A stretch of DNA of 64,000 nucleotides. Origin: Actinobacteria bacterium IMCC26077 (lineage in GTDB: Bacteria; Actinomycetota; Actinomycetes; Nanopelagicales; Nanopelagicaceae). Location: the NCBI GenBank assembly GCA_002284915.1, contig CP015606.1, forward strand, positions 434,001 to 498,000. Reading direction: 5' to 3'. Positions 1 through 8,642 of this stretch are shown in pieces. Numbering within the stretch: position 1 is the stretch's first letter; every line of letters begins with the position of its first letter. A model generated the notes under the pieces. The model made no database searches. It worked only from the letters and a program-made list of their open reading frames with translations, and was not told the origin of the DNA. The translations under genes were made by a program, and so were the position numbers.

Positions 1-2
1 TC

Positions 3-155
3 GTGCTTCGAGTAAAGAGTGACAGCATCTTGCAGCGATCAGTATGTCGTCTTCCCGATTCACGCAGACAAGTGCCACCGCTTTTCGTCTCAATCGCCGA
101 GCGTTTCCAAGATGATAAGCAACGCGCTGTCGAAGATGTCGTGCCAGTGTGTTAG
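3..155 (+). CDS. possible 3' end of an unidentified gene (partial)
   Basis: An open frame enters from the left edge and runs 50 codons to a TAG at 153-155, only four bases before the tail-to-tail stop of the dioxygenase gene. No start codon is in the window. The peptide is mixed-charge, ends with an amphipathic-looking stretch (AERFQDDKQRAVEDVVPVC) and has no motif I recognise. The neat convergent stop position and ordinary codon mix argue for a real gene end; its short length argues against certainty. Confidence 0.4.
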   Translation: MLRVKSDSILQRSVCRLPDSRRQVPPLFVSIAERFQDDKQRAVEDVVPVC

Positions 156-159
156 CGCT

Positions 160-1047
160 TTAAGCAACTTGAATTGAGCGGCGCGAGAATCCAAAGCGAT
201 AACCATCGATAGCAGTAGTGATCTTCGCATCAGGTGATGATGCTGCGCCGAGTGCAACAAAGAGTGGTGTGAAATGCTCGACAGTCGGATGCGCAAACGG
301 CATACCAGGGGCGCTTACTTTGTAGTTAGCCAATGTATCGACATCGCCCTTCCGGAGCGCTTCATCAGCCCAAGCATCGAACTCATGTGACCAAGCCGGA
401 ATCTGGTTGAAGAAGAGCATCTCGTGGGTGGCATGGCGCAAGCCATGGACCATAAAACCTGAACCAATCACCAAGACTCCTTCATCGCGAAGTGGTTTCA
501 AGCGCCGACCTAATTCCAGTAGTCGTTGTGGATCATGGGTGGGCATGCTCATCTGCATTACCGGCACATCACCTAGTGGATACATAACCTTAAGCGGCAC
601 CCATGCGCCGTGATCCAAACCGCGTGAAGCGCTCTGATGAACAGGCTCAGTCTCGGGCATCAGCGCTGCAATTTTCGCAGCAAGATCGAAAGCATCTGGG
701 GTGTCGTAGCGCATCGTGTAGTAGATGTCAGCAAAACCACCAAAGTCATAAACCAAACCCGCATTTCCGTGTGGCGTTGATAGCGCGAGTGGCGCAGATT
801 CCCAGTGTGCGCTGACGATAAGAATCGCACGAGGTTTCGGAAGTGATAGTGACCAACGGAAGAAATCATCCATCCACTCTCGATCATCAAATACTGGGGG
901 AGCGCCATGGCTCAAATAGAGGGCAGGAATCGGACCATCGCTCGGCTTCCAATTCTTTTGAGATTGAGCCTTCGCAAGATTCTCATCAAGAAATTCTTGA
1001 TAAGCCTTACCTGGGATCTCAGGCGTCCAAATCGATTCCATCACCAT
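160..1047 (-). CDS. class III extradiol dioxygenase, 4,5-DOPA dioxygenase (YgiD/LigB) family
   Basis: A 295-residue protein of the LigB superfamily, which opens catechol rings with a non-haem metal; bacterial YgiD-type members act on DOPA-like catechols in vitro. Visible family marks are SHGAPP (His47), SAHWE (His81), GLDHGAW (His146), GSGFMVHGLR (His201) and HPTVEHFTPLFVALGA (His253, His258); the histidines at 47, 81, 201 and 258 are the likely metal ligands. Length is usual, with a slightly extended N-terminus. Three start codons lie close together (ATG GTG ATG); the first is used here, the ATG at 1041 is an alternative. A TATAGA box lies 6-11 bases upstream, so the mRNA may be leaderless. 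Physiological substrate unknown. Confidence 0.85.
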   Translation of the reverse strand: MVMESIWTPEIPGKAYQEFLDENLAKAQSQKNWKPSDGPIPALYLSHGAPPVFDDREWMDDFFRWSLSLPKPRAILIVSAHWESAPLALSTPHGNAGLVYDFGGFADIYYTMRYDTPDAFDLAAKIAALMPETEPVHQSASRGLDHGAWVPLKVMYPLGDVPVMQMSMPTHDPQRLLELGRRLKPLRDEGVLVIGSGFMVHGLRHATHEMLFFNQIPAWSHEFDAWADEALRKGDVDTLANYKVSAPGMPFAHPTVEHFTPLFVALGAASSPDAKITTAIDGYRFGFSRRSIQVA

Positions 1048-1117
1048 GTCAGTCTATAACGCGTTGGTGCTACAAGTTATTCCGAAGCTATTCCTGCAAA
1101 TGGTGTGCAGCTAGCTC

Positions 1118-2815
1118 TTACTTTCGCTTGAAACCCTTAGGACAAGTACCGGTAGTGACTCGTTTTACTGTCTTGCCCTTTACACAGTTAATGGATTTCA
1201 CTGTTGTCTTCTTTGCTTCGACAAGGGGTTGACTTTGAGTTAGCTTCACGCGCAACACGGGATTCGAAAAGGTAAATCCTTTTGCAGAGAGTGAAAGCCA
1301 CCCATTTTGCTCCTTAACAGAAGTTGTGGTGGCTTTTTCTACACCGTCACTAGTAACAATGCTTACAGTTGCCTGTATCGGTGCATCAGTGAAACCGTAG
1401 ATGCAACGGGCTACTTTCGAATCGATCAATAGGTCATAGGTTCCAAAGAATTCTTTGCCATCTGGGAGGTAATGAGCGGCCGCAACCTTGTAGTCGAGCG
1501 TTTGAGTTGCGCTGTTGAAAGTGGGAGGCATAGCGATATAGCTAGTGGCATTAGTAGTCACAATTCCACTTACCGATGGATTATTTACATAGCACGAAGC
1601 ACCATTACTCATCGCCGTGAAGTTCTTTGGAATCGCGCGCACACTCCACTGAGTTGGCGCCGAAACTGCTTTATCGTCCATCTCTGGAAGCCAGAGTAAG
1701 AATTCGCGCATCGCACCCTCGCCAAAGGTGAGCTGTTGCCTGAGACAATTTGGTTTATCGTCAAAATCACGACAGGTACCGACGCCACCTAGAGGTTTGG
1801 GGGCTGCTGTGTAGAAGTCGATTAGGGCTTTCGACATCTCACTTCTCTTCACGTACTTGCCAATCATCGGGACTATTACTGGTTTTCCGCTAACTTGGAT
1901 TTGGGTGCTGCCATCAGGTAGCGATTTCAAAGTTGCTGCAGCATCACTGAATCTTCCATGTAACCAACCCTGAACTTTGGCATCAATATTTGCAGTTAAC
2001 GTGAAAGTAGCATTGAGTGGCAGCGGATGCGGTATGGCACATTGTGTCTGGCTTTGTTGCACACATTTGGCTATGTGTGGGTGATTCTTCCCCATACGCA
2101 AAACTTCAGGACGTGTCTTCTTACCATTTATTACTTCTAATGTGAGATCTGTGGGAGCAATATTGGGATCGAATTTTCCATTTTCCAAGGAGACAGCAAA
2201 AATTGCGCTCTGAAACATGATGTCTGAAAATCTGCTTTCGGAAATCAGTTTTCTAGATTCTACTTTTGCCACCACGAGATATTTTGTTCCGCCGGCGTGC
2301 GGCAATCCGGGAATGTCATAAAGGAATGAGTTGCCACTCGTAGGTAATCCATACTCACGATTTCCGGTGAATCCTTGAGGGTTGTAGCTTCGGAACGTTT
2401 CATCAACTGTTCCAGTGAATTTCTTCCCATCTTTATTTGTGACCACCAAGGAATCTACGCAACTGTTTTTAACGGTCGTGGAACAGGGTCCGAGAATAGT
2501 TTCGTAATATCCGACGAGCTTCTTTGCGCTCATCTCACTCTCGGGTACGCACCGAGATTCCGGTTTGCCACACTCGTAGATCTCTTCAATTGCCTGCAGC
2601 TCCTCGGCATTAGGAATGTCCTTGTACTTCACTTGGGCGTAGTAAGAGGTCGCCATGCGGACCTCGTGGAAATTGGAAGATGCGTAACCCATGTACTCAG
2701 GTGTTGGGGGTGAAGTTGGAAAGGTGTACTGCTCATCAGGGATGGTCGCAGCGAACCCAGGAAGCGCTAGCGCCAGAAGTAGAAGCGCTGCCAGGGCTGA
2801 GACTCTTACCTTCAT
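1118..2815 (-). CDS. secreted protein of unknown function with C-terminal CVKGK...CPKGFK motif
   Basis: About 565 residues. I start at the ATG at 2815 rather than the upstream in-frame codon because it begins a clean signal peptide (MKVRVSALAALLLLALALPGFA, cleavage after AFA/A-type region) and has GGAAG upstream; the extra 22 residues would also run into the terminator of the preceding gene. The mature protein is rich in Thr, Ser and Cys with beta-strand-like segments. The last 25 residues carry INCVKGKTVKRVTTG-TCPKGFKRK. Its final 200 residues resemble those of the neighbouring gene at 2900-4225 (AAAHYLPDGKEFFGTYDLL against AAPHFDVDGTTVNRGFYRAYV), so the two are probably paralogues. Function unknown; a surface or matrix role is a guess. 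Confidence 0.8.
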   Translation of the reverse strand: MKVRVSALAALLLLALALPGFAATIPDEQYTFPTSPPTPEYMGYASSNFHEVRMATSYYAQVKYKDIPNAEELQAIEEIYECGKPESRCVPESEMSAKKLVGYYETILGPCSTTVKNSCVDSLVVTNKDGKKFTGTVDETFRSYNPQGFTGNREYGLPTSGNSFLYDIPGLPHAGGTKYLVVAKVESRKLISESRFSDIMFQSAIFAVSLENGKFDPNIAPTDLTLEVINGKKTRPEVLRMGKNHPHIAKCVQQSQTQCAIPHPLPLNATFTLTANIDAKVQGWLHGRFSDAAATLKSLPDGSTQIQVSGKPVIVPMIGKYVKRSEMSKALIDFYTAAPKPLGGVGTCRDFDDKPNCLRQQLTFGEGAMREFLLWLPEMDDKAVSAPTQWSVRAIPKNFTAMSNGASCYVNNPSVSGIVTTNATSYIAMPPTFNSATQTLDYKVAAAHYLPDGKEFFGTYDLLIDSKVARCIYGFTDAPIQATVSIVTSDGVEKATTTSVKEQNGWLSLSAKGFTFSNPVLRVKLTQSQPLVEAKKTTVKSINCVKGKTVKRVTTGTCPKGFKRK

Positions 2816-2842
2816 ATTTACTTCCAATTGGCTCTTTGAGCG

Positions 2843-2878
2843 AAAAAACCGGCACCACCGAAGCGGCGCCGGTTTTTT
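2843..2878 (-). terminator. Rho-independent terminator
   Basis: Perfect 11-bp inverted repeat (AAAAAACCGGC / GCCGGTTTTTT) with a 14-base loop and a T-run on either strand. It lies just after the stop of the secreted gene at 2900 and before the start of the next gene at 2815, so it ends the upstream transcript and separates the two paralogues. Confidence 0.85.
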
Positions 2879-2899
2879 CATAACCGATGGGGGTTTTAC

Positions 2900-4225
2900 T
2901 TACTTCTTCTTGAAACCAGCTGGGCAAGCAGCAGTTGTGACCTTCTTAGTGATTTTGCCCTTCACACAGGTGATGGTCTTCTTCACGGGGGTCTTAACTA
3001 CTGCAGCTGCTGCTGGCTTATAGCCCTTCTTCATCTTTACTGAGAGCTTGGGCTGTGAGTACTTGAAGCCTTCATACTCGATGCTGATGACGCCATTTTT
3101 AGCGGCGATATTTGCATTCTCGACGATCTGCTCGCCCGTTGCCTCATCGGTAGTTACCGAGAGCTCGAGAGCCTTGGCAGCATCATTCGGATTCTCAAGG
3201 CCCCAGAGGACCTTTGCATCATTGAATGGAACATAGGCGCGGTAGAAACCACGATTTACTGTGGTGCCATCGACATCGAAGTGTGGAGCAGCTGCGGTGA
3301 AGACGAATGACTTGTCAGCGGCGTTCCATACTGGGCTAGAGAGTTTGCAGAGACCGTCAGAGAGAACGATGATGTCATTGGAGACGCCATCGATTCCGAA
3401 CTCAGTAAATGAGATCGCCTGGAGAGTTGCATACTTCGATGTTGCCTTACCAGTTTCGCCTTGGCATTGCTTCGAATCTGAAGCGAATGCAACGCTCACT
3501 GGCTTACCAACTAACGTGATAACTCGGAAACCAGAACCATCTGTGGTCTTAACCGTCATGCCGGCTCCTGCACCAAGTGTGACATTTGGTGAGTAGGTCG
3601 ATTTCACACGTAGCTTGACGGTGAAGGTGATGTCGGTATCAAGGCTGGCGTTCTTTCCACTTGCTTTGTTGTTCGCAAGGAAGGTCTTGTTATCTGCAGC
3701 GTTGACAAAGATTGGTTCGATTGTCGTCCAGAGATTTGATGAGTTAGAGAATGTTGGGCGTGCGTTGATGAAGATTCCGTCGTAGCCCTTCACACCAAGT
3801 CGCGCAGAGTTCCAGTTAGTAGATGTCCAACGACCAGTCCGAGCAACAGTGCTTGCCACAGTCTCTACCTCAGGCGCAACAACTGCAGGGGCAGGTGCTG
3901 GTGCAGCCGCAGCGGGAGAGGCGGCAGGTGAAGCTGCAGCAGTAGGTGAAGCCGCAGGTGAGGCAGCTGCCGCAGGTGATGCTGCCGGAGCTGGCGCATC
4001 AACGGGATTTGCGGTTCCACTTGCCACCCATTGCAAGTTTGCAACGGTGCCGCGTCCATTATCAACAGAGACGCTGTCGATGCAGAAGAAATCAGTTGGG
4101 GTTGTACATGCTGGCCATGGACCACCAGGTAGTGGATCATTTGCCGCGTTCGCGGTTGTTGCAGCGGTAAGCAATCCACCAACAAGTGAGATGCTCCCCA
4201 GCGCAACGAGAATTCTCTTCTTCAC
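2900..4225 (-). CDS. secreted protein with Ala/Pro-rich linker and C-terminal CVKGK...CPAGFK motif
   Basis: A 441-residue exported protein. It has a GTG start preceded by GGAGG four bases away, a signal peptide (MKKRILVALGSISLVGGLL...TANA), a short Cys-containing N-terminal region, then a low-complexity Ala-Pro-Ser-Thr linker at about residues 78-118, a beta-rich domain, and a Lys-rich tail ending TCVKGKITKKVTTAACPAGFKKK. The C-terminal half aligns by eye with the gene at 1118-2815, and both end in the same tail motif. The linker suggests a protein spanning or standing off the cell wall. It follows glnR by 65 bases and has its own terminator at 2843-2878. No catalytic motif seen; function unknown. 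Confidence 0.8.
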   Translation of the reverse strand: MKKRILVALGSISLVGGLLTAATTANAANDPLPGGPWPACTTPTDFFCIDSVSVDNGRGTVANLQWVASGTANPVDAPAPAASPAAAASPAASPTAAASPAASPAAAAPAPAPAVVAPEVETVASTVARTGRWTSTNWNSARLGVKGYDGIFINARPTFSNSSNLWTTIEPIFVNAADNKTFLANNKASGKNASLDTDITFTVKLRVKSTYSPNVTLGAGAGMTVKTTDGSGFRVITLVGKPVSVAFASDSKQCQGETGKATSKYATLQAISFTEFGIDGVSNDIIVLSDGLCKLSSPVWNAADKSFVFTAAAPHFDVDGTTVNRGFYRAYVPFNDAKVLWGLENPNDAAKALELSVTTDEATGEQIVENANIAAKNGVISIEYEGFKYSQPKLSVKMKKGYKPAAAAVVKTPVKKTITCVKGKITKKVTTAACPAGFKKK

Positions 4226-4290
4226 ATTTCCTCCATCGGTTAAAGCTCGGGCGGGAGGACCCGATATAAAAAGTCTACTCTCGGGGGTTA

Positions 4291-5004
4291 TTAATCGAGA
4301 ATGCCCGTAAGGTTTTCGGTACCTGCCGCGTTAAATCGGTACCCCACATGGCGGACCGTGCTGATCATCGCCTCGAATTCCGGCCCCAATTTCGCCCGAA
4401 GCCGCCTAATATGGACATCCACCGTGCGGGTGCCGCCAAAATAGTCGTAACCCCAGACTTCTTGGAGGAGTTGAGCGCGGGTGAAGACCCGCCCTGGATG
4501 CTGCGCGAGGTATTTCAGTAGCTCGAACTCTTTATACGTTAAGTCGAGCGCCCGACCTTTAACTCGCGCTGTGTAGGAGTGTTCATCGATAGCAATTTCT
4601 CCCGAGCGAATCTCATTTGCGCCACCTGCGCTATTGCGAGCATCAATCGCTTCTTTATATCGGGTGATAGCAAGACGAATTCGCGCCTCAACCTCTGCAG
4701 GACCTGCAGAATCGAGGATGCAGTCATCGGCGCCCCACTCTGAGGTGAGCGCCGGCAATCCACCTTCCGTAACAACAACGACTACCGGCGCACCAACCCC
4801 AGTAGAGGTGAGTAAGCGGGTGAGATTCTTCATCGCCACAAGGTCGCGGCGGGCATCAACAAGGAGTAAGTCAATCGATGGGGCATCGACCAGTACCGAT
4901 ACCTCCGCAGGCATGATCCGCACCTGATGTTGGAGGAGGGCGAGGGAGGGGAGAACCTCCGCGCTGGAATGGCGAGAGTTAGTGAGTAACAAGAGCTTCG
5001 CCAT
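4291..5004 (-). CDS. glnR: OmpR-type nitrogen regulator GlnR
   Basis: A 237-residue winged-helix response regulator. The receiver-like half reads [49 protein letters not shown] and [13 protein letters not shown], which closely matches actinobacterial GlnR, the orphan regulator of ammonium assimilation genes. The DNA-binding half has [19 protein letters not shown] and [21 protein letters not shown]. Start chosen at 5004 because homologues begin M-x-x-LLLLTN; the longer frame overlaps the divergent gene. A TATTCT box at exactly -12 to -7 and no Shine-Dalgarno suggest a leaderless transcript. Target genes are not identifiable in this window. Confidence 0.93.
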   Translation of the reverse strand: MAKLLLLTNSRHSSAEVLPSLALLQHQVRIMPAEVSVLVDAPSIDLLLVDARRDLVAMKNLTRLLTSTGVGAPVVVVVTEGGLPALTSEWGADDCILDSAGPAEVEARIRLAITRYKEAIDARNSAGGANEIRSGEIAIDEHSYTARVKGRALDLTYKEFELLKYLAQHPGRVFTRAQLLQEVWGYDYFGGTRTVDVHIRRLRAKLGPEFEAMISTVRHVGYRFNAAGTENLTGILD

Positions 5005-5010
5005 GGTGGG

Positions 5011-5016
5011 AGAATA
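5011..5016 (-). promoter_or_regulatory. -10 box of a leaderless glnR promoter
   Basis: TATTCT lies at -12 to -7 from the glnR ATG, so transcription would start at the A of the start codon. The whole gap to the divergent thioredoxin gene is only 17 bases. No convincing -35 was seen. Confidence 0.6.
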
Positions 5017-5021
5017 CTCTC

Positions 5022-5435
5022 GTGGAGAATCTCGCGGTACTCGGAGTGGTGATGGTTCTAGCCACCATCTACGGCTATTGGTATCGCCATCGCGATGGTC
5101 GAGTGAAATCACGGAGCGAGGGCGAGAGCAGACTTCGCCTAGATCCGGCGGAAATCGGTCCGCTCGGCGAGCGCGCCACGCTCGTTCAATTCTCTTCTGC
5201 CTTCTGTACCCCCTGCCGAGCAACGCGAGTAATCCTTAGTGAAGTTGCTGCGGCGACTCCCGGGGTAAGACATATAGATATAGATGCCGAACATGAGTTG
5301 GCATTGGTCCGGAAGGTCGGCATCCTCTCCACCCCCACCACACTCATTCTCGATAGCCAGGGGTACGAGATCGCGCGCGCGGTTGGCGCCCCGCGGAAAG
5401 CTCAGGTCGAAGCCTCGCTAGCCGCCCTCGGCTAA
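5022..5435 (+). CDS. membrane-anchored thioredoxin-like protein (ThiX-like)
   Basis: A 137-residue protein with one N-terminal membrane segment (residues 2-20) followed by a thioredoxin fold: active site FCTPC (Cys62, Cys65), a beta-strand VRHIDIDAE, and the cis-proline loop [10 protein letters not shown]. It probably reduces or exchanges disulfides on membrane-near partners. It is divergent from glnR by 17 bases, the arrangement seen for thiX next to glnR in mycobacteria. GTG start; no strong ribosome site, and other in-frame GTG/ATG codons follow within 30 bases, so the start is uncertain. Confidence 0.85.
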   Translation: MENLAVLGVVMVLATIYGYWYRHRDGRVKSRSEGESRLRLDPAEIGPLGERATLVQFSSAFCTPCRATRVILSEVAAATPGVRHIDIDAEHELALVRKVGILSTPTTLILDSQGYEIARAVGAPRKAQVEASLAALG

Positions 5436-5502
5436 GAAACTCCAACGGGCGGCGCAGGCGCCTCTCAGGAAATCCTCATCTAGGCCAGTCATCCTCTTTC
5501 GT

Positions 5503-6858
5503 ATGAGTAAAGGGTTAACGAAGAAGCGGGCGATGTTTCGCCTCGATCTTGCTGCCCTCGTCACCGGAGTCGGCCTTGGCCTGACGCTCTCGCTCTTGGC
5601 CTCCACGCTCACCCGCGAGGATGTCACCGGGACTTACCAAATCATCACCACGATCTCTCGAGTCGCCGCACTCACAGGTGCGTACCTTGCGCTCCTTGGT
5701 TTATTGCTCGTCTCGCGAATCACCTGGATTGAACGCGCAGTTGGGCACGATCGATTGGTCTCATGGCATCGCAAATCTGCCCCCTATTCCCTCTTTCTTA
5801 TTCTCATTCATGTCCTACTCGTCTCACTCGGTTACGCCGCGAATGACAAAGTTCGGGTGGGCGTTGAGTTGTGGCGGTTGGTGATTACTTATCCATGGAT
5901 GATGCCAGCATTCGTTGGCTTCCTAGCTTTCATGGCTGCTGGTATCTCGTCGTATAAGCGAGTTCGCTCGAAGATGAAGTACGAGACCTGGTGGACGATT
6001 CATCTCTACACATACATCGCCATCGCGTTCTCCTTTATGCATCAAGTCCTCACTGGCGTGATGTTTATTGGACATCCGCTCAACCGCGCGTACTGGACTG
6101 GGTTATATCTATTTGTCGGTGCCACGATTCTGATTTGGCGAGTATTGATTCCTGCTTATAAGAGCGTTCGATTTAAATTACAAGTGGCACACGTTGATAT
6201 CGAAGCTCCCGGAATCATTTCTATCTATCTTCGTGGTCGAAACCTTTCGAAGTTGAAGGCAGAGGGTGGTCAATTCTTCAACTGGCGCTTCTTAGATCGC
6301 CAGCGGTGGTACGAGTCGCATCCGTTCTCACTCTCTGCTGCACCTACTGATGATCAGCTTCGCTTTACTGTCAAAGATTTAGGAGATCACTCCCGCTCAC
6401 TCGTTTCACTACGTCCGGGAACTCGAGTGTTAATTGAAGGACCGTATGGCACCTTTACCAAACACCAAGCCCATAAGAAGCGCCCGCTAGTTTTGATTGG
6501 TGGCGGTGTAGGTATCACTCCGATACGCGCGCTTCTCGAGGAGTTGCCACGCGATCGTGAACTAACGGTTATCTACCGAACATCAAATGAAGAGGGGTTG
6601 ATCTTCCTTGATGAGATTACCGAATTGGCGCGGCGCAAGAACGCTAAATTGGCAATCCTTCCTGGTTCTCGGAAGTTGTATCCACTTGATGCTGCGCACC
6701 TCACCAGCATCGCGCCTAACATTCGCGAGGCAGAGATTTATATCTGCGGACCAACTTCACTGACAGATGTGATTCGCGCGAGCGCCCACGAGTTGGGAAT
6801 GCCAAAGAACCGAGTACATAGTGAGATTTTCGAGTATCACACCGTGATGGAGGGTTAA
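5503..6858 (+). CDS. ferric reductase-like transmembrane protein with FAD/NAD(P)H reductase domain
   Basis: A 451-residue fusion. Residues 15-215 form about six membrane helices with paired histidines His89/His103 and His167/His180, spaced 13-14 apart as in bis-haem ferric reductases and NADPH oxidases. Residues 222-450 form a ferredoxin-NADP reductase-like module with the FAD loop HPFSLS (His273), the nucleotide loop GGGVGITP and the terminal ICGPTSL. It would pass electrons from cytosolic NAD(P)H via FAD and haems to the outer face. The next gene encodes an FMN-binding exported protein (4-base gap), the probable electron acceptor, and ApbE follows. No good Shine-Dalgarno; the start could also be the ATG at 5533. 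Confidence 0.88.
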   Translation: MSKGLTKKRAMFRLDLAALVTGVGLGLTLSLLASTLTREDVTGTYQIITTISRVAALTGAYLALLGLLLVSRITWIERAVGHDRLVSWHRKSAPYSLFLILIHVLLVSLGYAANDKVRVGVELWRLVITYPWMMPAFVGFLAFMAAGISSYKRVRSKMKYETWWTIHLYTYIAIAFSFMHQVLTGVMFIGHPLNRAYWTGLYLFVGATILIWRVLIPAYKSVRFKLQVAHVDIEAPGIISIYLRGRNLSKLKAEGGQFFNWRFLDRQRWYESHPFSLSAAPTDDQLRFTVKDLGDHSRSLVSLRPGTRVLIEGPYGTFTKHQAHKKRPLVLIGGGVGITPIRALLEELPRDRELTVIYRTSNEEGLIFLDEITELARRKNAKLAILPGSRKLYPLDAAHLTSIAPNIREAEIYICGPTSLTDVIRASAHELGMPKNRVHSEIFEYHTVMEG

Positions 6859-6862
6859 GAGA

Positions 6863-7537
6863 ATGGGAATCAAACGCCCGCTAATGATTTTAGGAAGCAC
6901 CGTTGGTGCCGTTGCCGCGGTGCTTTCCTATCATCCTGCAGCTAGTGGAACTGCTGCACAGTTACCGAGCGCACCAGAAGCCCCTGTCGATGCTCCTGTT
7001 ACACCGTCGGATGTAACGCCAACGCCCACCCCAACAGAAACACCCATCGCTTCGTCAACGCCAACTCCGAGTGAAAGTGCAAGCGCTGCTGCGACTAAAT
7101 CCGCAACGAAATCCGCAACGAAACCGGCAGCGAAGAAATCAGCTACCAAGAAGAGTTCCGGTGCTGGCACATCTGCCAATGCCACCGCTGATACTGCGCC
7201 AAACGCAGCAGCAGCTCCCACACCAACACCTGACGCAACTCCGGCGCCAAAAGTTGCTAAAGATCAGACCGTTACTGGAGCTACTGCACAGACTCGTTGG
7301 GGTCCGGTACAGGTTCAAATTACGGTAAAGGATGGAAAGATTGTCGATGCTGTCGGGCTCCAATACCCCAATGGTGATCGACGTTCGCAGTGGATTTCCG
7401 ATCAGGCAATTCCATGGCTAGTCGAAGAGACGCTCACCGAGCAGAGCGCTAATGTACAAATCATCGGTGGCGCTACCTACACCTCCAATGGTTGGCGACA
7501 ATCTTTAGCATCGGCGATGCAGAAGGCAGGTCTCTAA
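6863..7537 (+). CDS. exported FMN-binding domain protein with Pro/Ala/Thr linker
   Basis: A 224-residue protein. It has an N-terminal signal/anchor helix (residues 5-30), a long low-complexity Pro-Thr-Ala-Lys linker (about 32-130, including tandem SATK), then a small FMN-binding domain (about 137-224). The domain contains IIGGATYTSNGW near the end; the Thr of GGAT (about residue 205) corresponds to the residue that carries covalent FMN in NqrC/RnfG-type domains. The usual upstream Asp and Ser/Thr of that motif are Gln and Gly here. ApbE, which makes the bond, is encoded two genes downstream. GGAGGG ribosome site within the end of the preceding gene. Probable periplasmic-side electron carrier. 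Confidence 0.87.
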   Translation: MGIKRPLMILGSTVGAVAAVLSYHPAASGTAAQLPSAPEAPVDAPVTPSDVTPTPTPTETPIASSTPTPSESASAAATKSATKSATKPAAKKSATKKSSGAGTSANATADTAPNAAAAPTPTPDATPAPKVAKDQTVTGATAQTRWGPVQVQITVKDGKIVDAVGLQYPNGDRRSQWISDQAIPWLVEETLTEQSANVQIIGGATYTSNGWRQSLASAMQKAGL

Positions 7538-7538
7538 C

Positions 7539-7868
7539 GTGAAGCGAATCATTGCCAGTGGGATTGGAGTTCTCGCTCTTGGTGGATTTCTCGCCTTTCA
7601 ACCTGTCGCTGGCGGTGCAGGTGGTGGCGGATTAACGTTCACTCCGGCGCAACCACAGGCATCAGCAAGCTCAAGTGCCACCCCAACTCCAACGACCACA
7701 ATCGAGAGCGCACAGACGCCAGCAGCTCCTGCGGCACCAGTTGCGAAGCCAGAGGCAAAGATTTCAAAGGCGCCACAAATCAGGGGTGGTGGCCATGGTG
7801 ATGACGATGACGAGTATGAGAATGATGACGAGTATGAGAATGATGAACATGAAGGTCGCGACGACTAA
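7539..7868 (+). CDS. small exported protein with acidic DEYEN-repeat tail
   Basis: A 109-residue protein, GTG start one base after the previous stop. It has a signal peptide (residues 1-28, rich in Gly/Ala), a Ser-Thr-Pro-Ala linker (about 38-85), and an acidic tail with GGGHGDDDDEYENDDEYENDEHEGRDD-type composition: two copies of DEYEND. No known domain. The acidic, His-containing tail could bind divalent or ferric metal, which would fit a reductase operon, but this is inference. It lies between the FMN-binding protein and ApbE genes with no gap, so it is almost certainly co-transcribed with them. Confidence 0.75.
   Translation: MKRIIASGIGVLALGGFLAFQPVAGGAGGGGLTFTPAQPQASASSSATPTPTTTIESAQTPAAPAAPVAKPEAKISKAPQIRGGGHGDDDDEYENDDEYENDEHEGRDD
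7809..7844 (+). repeat. two perfect 18-bp tandem repeats inside a coding region
   Basis: The unit GACGAGTATGAGAATGAT occurs twice head to tail and encodes DEYEND twice. It lengthens the acidic tail of the small exported protein and could vary in copy number by slippage. Confidence 0.9.
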
Positions 7869-7871
7869 GCG

Positions 7872-8642
7872 ATGTTCCATAATGAAGAGGTGTGGGGAAC
7901 GGTAGTTTCGTTTCACATTCCAGACCAGGCAGCTGATCAGACCTTCGTTAAGAAATTTTTAGATCAAGCAATCGATTATGTACACGAGATCGATTGTCAA
8001 TTCTCAACATATAAAGAGAGCTCCGAGGTCTCTCAGATTCGTCGTGGTGAGTTATCAATCACTGATGCGCCGACGCGGGTACAAGAGATCTGGCGTTGTT
8101 GTGAGCGCGCACGAGATTTAACTGACGGCGCATTCGATCCTTTTCAGGAGCGCTTAGGTGGCTTTGACCCGTCGGGATATGTCAAAGGATGGGCTGCAGA
8201 TCAGATTGCGTTGATGGCAGCTGATTACGGGATCACTCGCCTACATATCAATGCTGGTGGCGATCTGACGCTTCGTGGGGGAATGAATAACGAACAACCG
8301 TGGATGATTGGCATCCAACATCCGAAGAAAGCTGGCAGCATCGCAGCAGTGATTCCGATTCGAGATGGGGCGCTGGCAAGTAGCGGCACCTACGAACGTG
8401 GGGCGCATATCTTCGATGCACAGAGCAATGCGATCGCAATCGGAGCGTTGGCGACTTCGGTCTATGGACCAGATGGGGGCCTTGCCGATGCCCTGGCAAC
8501 GGCGCTGATGGTGGCCGGGCGAGCGGGCGCCCCGTGGTTTCTCAAGCCCGAGCTCGCCGAATATGGCTGTTGGGTCGTCAATCGCCATGAGGAAAGCACC
8601 TGGTCAATCAGGTGGCCAGAGCGCGAGAACCAGAAGAGCTAA
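7872..8642 (+). CDS. apbE: FAD:protein FMN transferase (ApbE family)
   Basis: A 256-residue ApbE-type flavin transferase: it takes FMN from FAD and links it to a Thr/Ser of an FMN-binding domain. Family marks are FDPSGYVKGWAADQ, INAGGDLTLRGG, the ASSGTYERG-HIFD block and GGLADALATALMV near the end. No signal peptide or lipobox is visible, so it may act inside the cell or use another export path. Its likely substrate is the FMN-binding protein encoded at 6863-7537. The four genes from 5503 to 8642 are separated by 1-4 bases, a single operon. Confidence 0.92.
   Translation: MFHNEEVWGTVVSFHIPDQAADQTFVKKFLDQAIDYVHEIDCQFSTYKESSEVSQIRRGELSITDAPTRVQEIWRCCERARDLTDGAFDPFQERLGGFDPSGYVKGWAADQIALMAADYGITRLHINAGGDLTLRGGMNNEQPWMIGIQHPKKAGSIAAVIPIRDGALASSGTYERGAHIFDAQSNAIAIGALATSVYGPDGGLADALATALMVAGRAGAPWFLKPELAEYGCWVVNRHEESTWSIRWPERENQKS

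Noticed and set aside
1048-1117. Terminator between the secreted protein gene and the dioxygenase gene
   Set aside because: Only weak pairings without a T-run were found, so no terminator is claimed.
3849-4310. 153-codon plus-strand frame rich in Ala and Gly
   Set aside because: It is the antisense of the Ala/Pro linker of the secreted protein; its composition is a by-product of the repeats, and it has no start signal.
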